From the NCBI GenBank assembly GCA_008931825.1, contig QXVZ01024621.1:1-29899 (forward strand): DNA of 29,899 nucleotides, written 5' to 3'. Source of the stretch: Phallusia fumigata. Lineage: Eukaryota > Chordata > Ascidiacea > Phlebobranchia > Ascidiidae. The notes under the pieces were generated by a model. It worked only from the letters and a program-made list of their open reading frames with translations. It was not told the origin of the DNA and made no database searches. Shown in pieces: positions 21,801 through 29,899 of the stretch (positions are counted from its first letter, which is position 1; every line of letters starts with the position of its first letter). The position numbers and the translations under genes are program-made.

Positions 21801-24800
21801 GAATTATGTTTTTATCCTTACATGTTGCAAGGTTTACCAGGATAAAACAATAGACATATTTTCGCCTAAAGCGACCAGACCTCGGTAAACAAACTATACA
21901 AATATAAGTGTACAGAACGATTTTGAACAAGTTTTTGCCACGTAAGATAAATTACAAACAGTTATACAAAGATGTTGTTCGGTGATTATTCGAAAACCCA
22001 ACTGACCTTGTATGGGTTGAACCCAATCTTTCATTCCACTTAGAACTTGTGCTTCATTCTCCACAGTGCCGCGTAGTTGCATGTTCAGCAATCTTGCATG
22101 CTCCACTGCATTGTTACCTGCCTTCTGTCCTTTTGATGTGAAGCTGTGAAGGTTTAAGACAATATAACCCGACTGCATTTGAAGTACTCTGCCAGTTTGA
22201 TACAAAAACATTAAATAAATAGAGTAAAACTTGCGAAACTGTTTTTGAAACATAAATTTGAAACTAAAGTTAAAAAAAAATTAAAAATTTTAAACTTGTC
22301 TGTAACCAGAAATCTTGCTTAAAAATGAATAGGTTTGTCTTCAAAGCAAACACAAAAAAATCTTTGTTTTCAAAAATGCAGTTTGATTTAAGTAACTATT
22401 TTGCACACAAAAACTACACATGTAAATAACTTATGTTAGCAACTTACTCCCATGTGAGACACAGAAGAGAGCTGTCACTCAAACCCACACTGGCAATCTG
22501 ATTGGCGTCAGGTGAAAATGCAAATGCTTTGGCTCCGCCCTCCATGAACGAATGCACTAACAAAGTCACGGTGCTCTCCTAAACAAGAAAAAATTTAACA
22601 AAATATTAACACTTTCAATTGTACAATTGTATCACTAATGATGGCATGCGTTATTGCCGAAACGTTTGATGAATAAAGCATGTCGCTTTTAGGAAATATT
22701 TAGGCCAGTATATTTTTGATTAGAATTATGAACAGATCCGCGTTTTGTATTCCATATCCTTCAGAAGTTTTATTGAATTGTTTTGTTCCTATCACTTTTA
22801 AAATTAGTCGACAAAAGATGGTTTTTAACTATTTTCTCTTACCCAGTTAACGAGGTCACGGATGACCAGGTTTCCATCAGGAGAAGAGGAAGCGAGCCAT
22901 CTTCCATGGGAGGAGAGAGAGAGGAATCCTCCACCAAGCTGATGTCCCATGTAGTCTGATGTTGGAGGACACAATCCCGGATCCTGGAGGAGAATTTGAA
23001 ACAAACATCATCAGTGTGATGTAGCAATGACACAAAGAATGCTCAACATAAATCGGCCTCACAGTATGTAAGATTTATGCATTATCAATGTGAACATGTC
23101 TATTTATCATGTTTCTCAAATTTTTTTGATTTCTTTTCAAACTTTCTTATTTTCAAACTGACTGTATTTATATTTCCTTTTCAAATTTCTTTTCCATTTT
23201 GTTACTATTTGGTGACTTGCTTATTTTCCAAACTGACTTATTTCAAAAGCTGTGATTCTATTTACAACATTCAAACTCTTAGTTATTACTTTCACCTCCG
23301 ACTGTGATTGCCGTTTCTGTGATGGAAGTTTGAATCGAAGAAGCTTTTTGCTGCGTTGCGACAATGCGGCGATTTCGATGGAATCTTCGATGTTTGTGAT
23401 AACAGCCGAATCCACTTCAGTCGTCAGCTCATACTGGACACAATTCACTGATGTGTCTGTCAAAATATCAAAACTTATATCCGGTCTTCAAGGTAAAACA
23501 CAAAAAATAGAAATATTTGTTTCACGAAACAAATAACTAATATTTTTGTTTATCATTTTTTGTTTTGGGCATAAATTACCACTATATTTGACTTTTTTTG
23601 CTGCCTTACTTTTATGTTCATTGAACAAAAAAAGACAAACACAAAAATTTATAAATATTACTCAGGTGATTAAAAAATACTTGTTTTTGTCGAATGCCAG
23701 CCTAGTGAAACATATTATCTTGATTAAATTAACTTGGATTAATGTTTTTGGAATCAATCATCACCTTTAAAGTTGTGCCGTAAACTCTGATAATGATCGT
23801 CAGGTTTTGCAAGGATGTCGTCAGTAAGAGTGAAAATAACAACAACATTGGACAGCTGGGAGGGCGCATTGCCCCCCTCCTCCTCGGCAACAAAGGATGA
23901 TGTTACTGTAGCAACTACAGTAGCTTTGATGCTTGATGTTTGATGGATGGTGAGACTGTTCACTGTGCCCTTGCAGTCTGGAAAAGTTTTAAGAAACATA
24001 TTTACAAATGCGATTCACAACTAGTATCTACAAGAAGATACGAAAATATAAGAAAAAAAGTATTTGATTTTTTGACATTTTGACAAATGTTGTTGTCATC
24101 ATCAGGAACGAAAACATATTCTTAAAAATGTTCATTAGATCATTTGACAAATAGTTTTTACAACCATCAGGTTTACTCTAAAAAAATTTTTTACATTTTT
24201 TTCAGTTTATAAAAAAGTTTACTTAAATTGCTAATAAAATAAAGCTTTTTAATTTATCCAAATGATATAACCTATAGCAGGGCTCCTCAAATCATTTTAT
24301 CAACGGTCCAGACATAAAAGTTCAAAAGTTGCTGATGCAGGACCAAAAGGGACAATTGTACACCACCATGCACCATCGGTAAACGTTGAATATTTGACAC
24401 AATAAATATGTAACAATGCGTTGTGATGGAACAGATATTTACTATTTGATCTAACAAAAAGAATTATTATGCAACAATGAATGGGTAAAGTCATAGCAAA
24501 GTTTACATGACATGTAATTTAACAGACTGATCCAGATTACTGGTGACAACCAACAAATTTTGTAGAAATGCCTCAAACTGCATGGCAACTGCACGAGTAC
24601 TGAGCATCAAAAGCGATAATGCTCAGTAACGAGTAATCAACATTCACTTAAGTTAGACCATCCCCAAAATCAATCAGTTTTTACGCTCACAACTCAACCA
24701 CTTACCAACATAACCAATACAGTTGAATTCTGTCGATGGTTTCGGGTCAATCACAAAAACCTGGTTCTCTTCATCACTCGCACACAGCAGAAATCTTCCA

Positions 24801-27800
24801 GCATTATCATAGCTGAAAATATACATCAAATGTGAAAATAAACAGTAAACAGTGCAAATTCACAACTAATAATTTTTAAATTGATTCAACAGTGTAACAA
24901 TTTGCTACTGGGAAGAGATAATGCCTTGCAACACATCATTAAACTTCCTTTTTATGTTTAAAACCACTGTATTATTACTCAACAATCTGCAAAATTTTTG
25001 TGGCTGCCAATAACAGAGTCACATCACGCTCCACATTTGACCAACGATTTTCCTACACAGTTTTGCTTTTTGAGTTATTTGTTTGGATTTAGTGAGTGGC
25101 CATTATGCCATCTCATGCAAGGAACCAAAAAAACTATGAAGCTATGCTCATCATACCAGGGCCGTGTGCATTAAAAACGTGTCCGATAAGCTGCCAGAAC
25201 ACTCAATAAAACATAACAAATTTGTCAAAATGTTCCCTCTTTCTAATTTAATTGATAATTCCCACCTAACACACAAATATTGTTTGTGACTTACATGAGG
25301 AAGTTGACAGGAGTGTGATGGATCCTCACGCACCCGACCTGACGCAATAAAACCTCTACGTCGTCCTCACTATAGAGCGAAGAAATGTCAATGTACATCA
25401 CATGACCTGTCCATGTTCCAACGGCTACCACCCAACATGAAGGGCAGCATGCCACTGTTGTCACCTGTCAACAAAATGTCACAATGGTTTTGTATTTATA
25501 ACAATTTATTTCCAGGTCTCGCTTTGTCAATAGCACATAGCACCAACAATAATCATCATTTGTTATGCTTGGTGATCTTTAACAACAATATCAGTAATGT
25601 TTGGTGTACTAAAATTTGGTAAACATCGCACAATGATAAACAAAAGTTTAAACACACAAGGTATCAAATCTCTTCATCCGCGGTATCTCTCCAAAAGGCC
25701 AAAAGATGAAATTTGTTGGAAACTAGAGAGGTGGCGTTCTCCATATTTTCATTCCACATACACTACCACCTCAAAATGATGTTCTCCACATGCACCATTT
25801 TCTTTATTACATTGGATATATTTTCAATACCCACATTACATTGGGTCCCTTATTCCCTTGGCATTTTATAACATGATTGTTTCTGCTAGCATAAACATAT
25901 GGGTCCCCACACACATGCAATTTCTGAATAGTAGTGATGTTTTTAGAACGTGATCGGTTTAAAAATCAGTTTTACAAATTTAAAAGTAAAGATTTCCATT
26001 TATAATTTAACTAAATCATTTNTTAATATTGCTGTTAATTTAACATAACACATCATTTAAGTTTCAAGATTAAACTATTTAAATTTGATTGTCAACAATT
26101 TGATTTAAAACTAGGTATCACACACATTAGATCCACCAAGACATAAATACCTGTTGTATTGTTTTGCCTATTACTTTCAATAATAAACTCATCCCGACTC
26201 AACATTACATTAGTCACATTGTTTTTATTCAAACTTAAATGTGCTGGCGTTTGAAAGGTGTATTTTTATTATGAATACTATTAATTGTAAGGAGAAAGGG
26301 TTTATAATTTTTGCATGGAACAGCTTATTTCATCTGTTTTCTACACTGACTTGCTACATATTTATGAAATGCTCACATACTTTGTGATTTCATCACATAA
26401 GCTTACCTGTCATTCCACCAAGCATCAAAGAACTTTTTCCGCTGTCTGCGTTAATCCTGAACAGTTGTCCGTCATTGCAACCTACTAAAACCTCACCGTG
26501 GTTCGACCAAGATTGCGACGATGGTTGAACTCGGGGGTGTCGGTTTTCTGGGGCCTGCAAGAAAAAAAACGTTACAGCATTGAAAAGCAGCTGATTACAA
26601 ATATTGTATTTTTCTTGTTAAAAATCATAATTTTTTGCACTATTATACTAAAAAAAACAATTTTACTCTAGTTTCCAATGACACAATTAGTACATTATAA
26701 CACTTAATTTGTCCAGTAAAAAGTAGAAAGCTAAAACAAAAGTCAGATAAACCGAAGTTATCATTGGTTTTGTGTTTCAGATAAATGTGCAGCAAATCAT
26801 AACTTCACTCCAACAAATCAACTATAAATTCACCAGAAAGTTCTTGGTTTCTTCCCCTTCCAGTCCTGCCCTAGTGGATGCAGGAAGAGGAACGTGGAAT
26901 CCCATCCGTGTCCCGGATCGGGATGAAGGATCTTCGGCATCCCCAACGACTGTCCCATCAGATGCAGGAAGATTTACTTTTCTATAAATTGATGAAAGTT
27001 TCAAACTTTCCCTAATATACGTAAGTTGCTGAATAATAATTTTCGCTGACAATTCATCACTGTCACTGGTATTAAAAGCAGCCTTGCTTTTTACGAGACA
27101 AAATTATATAAGTATGCGCAGAAAGTGAAAATCTAGTTGTGCAAACACGATGACTAACTAAAATGTTTGGTTTAAAATAATTTATGTTTAGTTTAATCTT
27201 ACTTAGCAGTTAGGGCGGCAACTTCATTGCATTCTTCTATCAGCCACAATGTAACTTGTTCTGGTCCGATCAACGACATTTGTTGGTCATTCAGAGGATT
27301 AAACAGCAATGAAGTTGTTTCTAGTTCATTTAACAGCTGAAAACAAAGTTTAAGTGAACATTAAACTTTCAAGTAAACATCAACATTTAGGAAGCAGTAG
27401 CACATTTTTGCACAGTATCAGTTAAAATCAGTAGTAAATTTTACAATATTATGATGTTGATTTGCAAGAACAAATCTTTTATGACAACTAGTTTTGGGTT
27501 AAACCTTTTTAGTGAACAAAACTTTACCTTTTCTTGGCATCGTAAAGTCTCTGTCTTCCAGTTCCAAACATACATAGAGAAATCAGGAAGACCAGAACAT
27601 GACACCAGGTAGTTCCCCGAATGTGAGAATGCAAGTTGGGTGTGTTCCAAGTTTGCTGCATCTGGGGTGAAAATGTTTTCGATTAGCAAATTAGGAAAAG
27701 CATATGTTTCTGGTAAACTAAAACATGGCATCAATTTTTAAACTAATTTGCGTTTATTTTACTCACCAACAGGGGTCTGGCACTTTATTCAATTTGAAAA

Positions 27801-28769
27801 GAAAACAATTTTGAAAAACTTTTTTGAAATACAAATGGTTTGTGAGATTTTAGCAAGTACTATTTTTAATCCATTAATTTGTAACCAAGATAGTTCAATA
27901 AATTTCCTACTACAATAATATACCAAACAATTTAAAAAATATAATGCAACAAAAAGTGCAATATGTCGCAAACAAATTTGGAAAAATAAAATCAGATTTT
28001 AACATCATCACCTTTTAGTGTAGCTACAACGTTCATCTCTGGGAATTGACAAACAAATATTCTTGGGTTTAATCCGGTTTCAGCTATTGCAAATATACCA
28101 CTTGATGGCAGCGTTGCCATCTTGCTAATCCCATTTCCAGGACTGAGGAAAACTTTTTCCTCTGAATCGAAGATGTTTACGAACTTAACAGCGTTTCCGG
28201 AAGCGAAACAGACATGGACGGAGTCGACATGATAAATTTCCCCTCCCTTGTATCCTTGCATCCAACTGCGAACAAATTTAATGCATAATTGCTGCATTAC
28301 ATTGTGTGAGACTAAAGTAATCGGCCGGTTGCAATATGTCATTGCGAATTTGCCGTGAGGAGGATAACAATTTGAGCCAAACTTTTGACCAGGGAAAAAC
28401 AAGAGTTGTTTAAAAGGAGGTTTGCTATCATCAACAATGTTTCTATTAGAAACAGAAATCTGCTTTATTTAGACAAACCTTTCTATGCATTTTCTGTGCA
28501 TTACACTATTACAGGTTTTCTTAAAAAGTGAATAGTTTTTTAGATAATAGAATTGCTGTGCCGATTGGTATAACTTGGTATATTCCAAGCATTATCTACT
28601 GCTCAAATGACCTCGTCCCAAAAATCCGCAAACAATGTTTATTTAATCCATAAATGCCCAAACCGAGAAATAGCCAAATAATAGCACTGCAGAAATAAAA
28701 TGTGGAAGTTAAACAAGAAATAAAAATCAAGCAACGTTACCTCACTCCTAGTACTCCGTATTGTTCCAT
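12114..28769 (-). CDS. CFAP43: CFAP43 (WDR96), cilia- and flagella-associated protein 43, 33 coding exons
   Basis: The gene encodes an axonemal protein. In known family members CFAP43 works with CFAP44 to hold the tether of inner dynein arm f (I1), and human loss causes malformed sperm flagella. I joined 33 exons by GT-AG sites; every phase agrees and the coding sum is 4,632 nt, or 1,543 residues plus TAA at 12114-12116. Vertebrate CFAP43 is slightly longer (about 1,660). The N-terminal 600 residues are WD-repeat-like (motifs WNWKTETLRC, GHVMYIDI, FAFSPDANQIASVG). The rest is charged coiled coil and ends in the well conserved stretch RRKLVDLAKAQAQEVAVLRA. The ATG at 28767-28769 is the only in-frame start before the first WD segment and touches the upstream ORF. 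Three donors (exons 4, 24, 28) read AA|GTAA, so failure to splice there gives an immediate TAA. Identification comes from resemblance along the whole length and is confident. Confidence 0.95.
12263..12655. repeat. 196-bp identical direct duplication across an N, overlapping the CFAP43 last exon
   Basis: 12263-12458 and 12460-12655 read identically, separated by the N at 12459. The first copy includes the first 21 coding bases of exon 33 and its acceptor. Each copy also holds a tRNA-like B-box motif (GGTTCTAATCC) followed by a run of T. Complete identity plus the N points to a failed overlap merge at a contig join. Confidence 0.8.
13014..13125 (-). repeat. tRNA-derived repeat (Leu/Ser-like), intron 32 of CFAP43
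   Basis: Read on the minus strand it has a D-arm/A-box-like GGCCAAATGGACTAAGGCG, then CTCGACC. Further on comes a T-arm GGGTTCGAACCCCG. The acceptor arms do not pair and the anticodon arm is unclear, so it is a tRNA-like SINE or pseudogene. It shares AGGCGCTCGA and the T-arm with the copy at 21155-21240. Confidence 0.5.
15981..21724 (-). CDS. CFAP43: CFAP43 exons 14-26: charged linker and coiled-coil region
   Basis: Exons: 21662-21724, 21327-21493, 20897-21022, 20295-20385, 19667-19797, 19242-19466, 18905-19024, 18532-18621, 17925-18095, 17185-17281, 16960-17080, 16399-16519, 15981-16156. They encode residues 633 to about 1198. Landmarks are LDEREVVAVKEE (exon 15), the acidic and Gly-rich insert GGGGEDDDDEEEGSSGDAGG (exon 19), the helix of exon 20 with RRIKDAFNESFSNVY, a Glu/Lys coiled coil (exon 22), and LSLADQLYKLFRRRPR (exon 26), which is typical of the family. 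Exon 24 uses the acceptor at 17081-17082; the next CAG downstream would give a stop in frame. The exon 19 insert looks lineage-specific and low in complexity. Confidence 0.92.
16687..16702 (+). other. Exact 16-nt match to the Ciona spliced-leader exon
   Basis: ATTCTATTTGAATAAG lies in CFAP43 intron 24, antisense to the gene. This is the leader added to many Ciona mRNAs, recalled from published work. The bases that follow are AACTGA and not a GT donor, so it is not a working SL RNA gene. A retrocopied, already trans-spliced mRNA or a chance match are the main explanations. Confidence 0.6.
16771..16875. repeat. Imperfect inverted repeat (hairpin) in CFAP43 intron 24
   Basis: The left arm (16771-16800) contains GGTACAAGCCAGTACTTGTG. 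The right arm (16842-16875) is its inverted copy with few mismatches (CACAAGTACTGGTTTGTACC). The loop of about 40 bases carries TCGTCATCATCAGGAAT, which recurs in part near 24098. It is probably a small foldback element. Confidence 0.65.
19985..20231. mobile_element. Foldback element with a tRNA-like core, CFAP43 intron 17
   Basis: The arms 19985-20057 and 20159-20231 are inverted copies over about 73 bp with only a handful of mismatches (shared inner segment AATCATAGTCGGCCTTCCAA). The 101-base centre contains a tRNA-like stretch. The element lies wholly within the intron. A diverged arm at 975-1044 shows other copies exist. I could not define target-site duplications. Confidence 0.75.
20082..20147 (+). 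repeat. tRNA-like sequence inside the foldback element
   Basis: A D-arm GCTC-AGTTGGTA-GAGC and a perfect 5-bp T-arm GTGGG-TTCGAAT-CCCAC are present with the right spacing, giving good internal A and B boxes (B box GGTTCGAATCC, 20126-20136). The 7-bp acceptor stem pairs poorly and the anticodon stem does not form, so I do not call a functional tRNA. Confidence 0.6.
21155..21245 (+). repeat. tRNA-derived repeat (Leu/Ser-like), CFAP43 intron 15
   Basis: The A-box-like GATTGGTCTGAGGCG at about 21166-21180 is followed by CTCGAGCC, and the T-arm CGGGGTTCGAACCCCG lies at 21223-21238. The acceptor stem is absent. It is the same family as the minus-strand copy at 13014-13125, and a weaker relative (GTGGGTTGAAACCC) sits at about 21053-21066. 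Confidence 0.5.
22007..28769 (-). CDS. CFAP43: CFAP43 exons 1-13: N-terminal WD-repeat half
   Basis: Exons: 28741-28769, 28012-28265, 27528-27661, 27203-27336, 26834-26981, 26407-26554, 25295-25454, 24706-24812, 23765-23977, 23296-23456, 22843-22983, 22448-22578, 22007-22143. They encode residues 1-632. Exon 1 is only 29 nt (MEQYGVLGV and part of Ser), and exon 2 begins WMQGYKGGEIYHV. Repeat-like blocks are LAFSHSGNYLVSCSGLPDF (exon 3), LLFNPLNDQQMSLIG (exon 4), GEVLVGCNDGQLFRI (exon 6), ACCPSCWVVAVGTWTGHV (exon 7), FLLCASDEENQVFVID (exon 8), FLSLSSHGRWLASSSPDG (exon 11) and FAFSPDANQIASVGLSD (exon 12). Exon 7 must use the acceptor at 25455-25456; the CAG ten bases earlier (25465-25467) breaks the frame. 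The repeats should form the beta-propeller part that docks on the axoneme. Confidence 0.93.
23978..24705 (-). other. CFAP43 intron 8, with a hAT-like left end
   Basis: The sequence at 24278-24297 (CAGGGCTCCTCAAATCATTT) resembles a hAT-type terminus. Near 24098 the motif GTCATCATCAGGAA recurs from the intron 24 hairpin. No coding exon is supported. Confidence 0.35.
24813..25294 (-). other. CFAP43 intron 7
   Basis: AT-rich intron with no feature that I can support. Confidence 0.6.
25455..26406 (-). other. CFAP43 intron 6 (longest)
   Basis: AT-rich intron of about 950 bases with one N at 26022. Plus-strand ORFs here lack splice sites and family signal. Nothing is supported. Confidence 0.6.
28266..28740 (-). 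other. CFAP43 intron 1
   Basis: This intron separates the 29-nt first exon from exon 2. An open frame runs through its left end from 28402 as a read-through of exon 2, with no better start context. No other feature is seen. Confidence 0.6.
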
Positions 28770-29384
28770 TATAAAAGTATTTGATTCTTTAAAATCGGCG
28801 ACAAACCGATCGCAAACCAATAACGGATACTTTCAAGAATCCCCCGATATGTTGGTTGCTTAGATACATACCACTTGATGCCGCTCATGACAAGAAACAT
28901 AGAAACAATAAAACGTCGAAATTTCTCTTCTGTTCGTTGTTCCTGCTACAGAAAAAATGTTTAAAACACAAGAAATTAATTAATCCAATTCATGTTTTAA
29001 AGATCAAAACTACAAATTGTGAATGAATAAAGCTGCAGCTTTGCCGTTTTATATCATTTTTGCTCACGCAAAGCTAAACAAGGCCAATCTTTTAATTTTA
29101 ACAACATCAGTTGGTTAATACAAAGGTAAAAGCTTTTGTTGGCCTTCAAATTGTCATAACGTCATGACACAGTTTATCTAAATATAGCCACCGGCCGAAC
29201 TGGGAGGTGGATGGGGGAAATTCTTCTGCGGTTGAGTAACCTCGGCATGCTTGACCGACCACGTTGTCTTAGCAGAAGTTGGGGGTGCGACTTGTGTCCA
29301 CAACCCAGAAGAGAACAGAGGTTGTGGAATGAACACAGCTAAGAAATTCTGTCCTCAATGTCGAATCTCAAATCTTACCAGCAT
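28769..29384 (-). CDS. Small 60-residue predicted membrane protein, upstream partner of CFAP43
   Basis: Two exons: 29379-29384 (ATGCTG, Met-Leu, followed by the strong donor GTAAGA) and 28769-28945 (acceptor TTTTTTCTGTAG), both in phase 0. The protein starts MLQEQRTEEKFRR and then has a hydrophobic stretch FIVSMFLVMSGIKWYV (residues 14-29). A second partly hydrophobic stretch follows near residues 40-60 (RYWFAIGLSPIL). It resembles the class of small integral, often mitochondrial, membrane proteins in size and layout, but I do not recognise the family. Its TAA stop occupies 28769-28771 and shares base 28769 with the ATG of CFAP43. The open frame, good splice sites and junction suggest a two-gene operon. 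The weak points are the very short first exon and the lack of any homologue I can name. Confidence 0.6.
28786..28788 (-). promoter_or_regulatory. CFAP43: Candidate trans-splice acceptor for CFAP43 inside the upstream ORF
   Basis: On the minus strand GATTTTAAAG|AATCAAAT places an AG after a T-rich stretch, 17 bases before the CFAP43 ATG. If the two ORFs share one transcript, this is the nearest site at which a spliced leader could be joined to free the CFAP43 message. It lies within the last codons of the small ORF. Confidence 0.3.
28946..29378 (-). other. Intron of the small membrane-protein gene
   Basis: The intron is 433 bases with GT-AG ends. It contains a perfect 8-bp hairpin (CCACAACC at 29298-29305 with GGTTGTGG at 29320-29327), extended by GTGT/ACAC outside, in a GC-richer stretch of about 150 bases. 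I do not recognise it as a known small RNA. Confidence 0.4.
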
Positions 29385-29732
29385 TTTCGCGAGGATGACG
29401 TAGCAAAGGTAAATTTTGGCAGTATTAAAAATTAACAATGAGCAAAAATGTTAACTGTATGTTGTAAATGATTTTTATTCTTTTCGCAAGTCCAATGATG
29501 TACCTATCTACTTTGGCCGCTTGCAAAAAGTTCCAATAACATTTGAAAGCGGCGAAAGTGGAAAATACAGATATATAGGTTTGCAAAATATGAAGACAAA
29601 TTGTAACAACATTTCATTCGCCTCGAAATTGAATAATAAAACATTGAGTCAGCATAGAACTTGAAGAGTTGTGCCCGTGCTAAGTCAATTCATAAATGCA
29701 AAAAAATCGAATAGCGCTCGTTGTTTTTTAGC

Positions 29733-29899
29733 CAGCGCTTCTCAAACTTTTGTTAATGCGATGCCCAAGGAAATTTCGACGCACCAGCGATAAGAATTTA
29801 GGGACGTTGTTACCAAAGTTGTATTTATTGATGCGAAAACAGTTTTACTGCGAATCGGAATTATTGTGTGACGCCCTGGGAAATTAAAATGACGCACAG
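29733..29899 (+). mobile_element. hAT-like repeat, left part, running off the window
   Basis: The sequence from 29733 begins CAGCGCTTCTCAAACTTTTG and continues GCGATGCCC, the familiar style of hAT-Charlie-type non-autonomous repeats. The other end is outside the window. Confidence 0.45.

Noticed and set aside
25465-25467. Earlier CAG acceptor for CFAP43 exon 7
   Set aside because: It puts the exon out of frame with exon 6; the acceptor ten bases further on restores family-like sequence.
29357-29407. Plus-strand start exon (MSNLKSYQHFREDDVAK, donor GTAAAT) pointing away from CFAP43
   Set aside because: It lies antisense to the better supported first exon of the small membrane-protein gene, and the only following open stretch (29491 onward) needs a poor AAG acceptor and has no family signal.
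1-29899. Operons of bacterial type, phage, plasmid or toxin systems
   Set aside because: No long uninterrupted genes or ribosome-binding sites are present; all solid genes are spliced animal genes.

Overview
The window looks like nuclear DNA of a solitary ascidian, most probably a Ciona species. It is AT-rich, the genes are split into many small exons with canonical GT-AG introns, and repeats are short and dispersed. It also holds an exact copy of the 16-nt Ciona mRNA spliced leader as I remember it. No bacterial or viral gene organisation is present. Four single N bases (409, 6092, 12459, 26022) mark assembly joins or uncertain bases.

The right-hand 17 kb (12114-28769, minus strand) is one gene that I could rebuild completely. 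It has 33 coding exons whose phases all agree, giving 1,543 codons plus a stop. The product is CFAP43 (WDR96), an axonemal protein with an N-terminal WD-repeat half and a long coiled-coil C-terminal half. Directly upstream on the same strand is a two-exon ORF for a 60-residue predicted membrane protein (28769-29384). Its TAA stop shares one base with the CFAP43 ATG (TAATG), the arrangement expected of an ascidian operon resolved by spliced-leader trans-splicing.

The middle (7794-11590, minus strand) carries a second gene rebuilt completely: seven exons, 295 residues, four matrin/JAZ-type C2H2 zinc fingers and a basic C-terminal tail, of the ZNF346/ZMAT/ZNF385 kind (dsRNA-binding proteins).

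The left 7.8 kb is repeat-rich. It holds a 105-bp duplication across an N that looks like two haplotypes joined, a roughly 300-bp tandem repeat with splice-site-like borders, and a degenerate minisatellite whose units resemble 3' splice sites on the minus strand. It also has a GC-richer block ending in an (AAC)n tract and a hAT-like element. A plausible small plus-strand gene lies at 4267-5029. CFAP43 introns carry tRNA-derived repeats, a hairpin element with a tRNA-like core, hAT-like ends and the spliced-leader match. The palindrome TGACGTCA is strongly over-represented. Family assignments rest on recalled sequence resemblance, not on a search.
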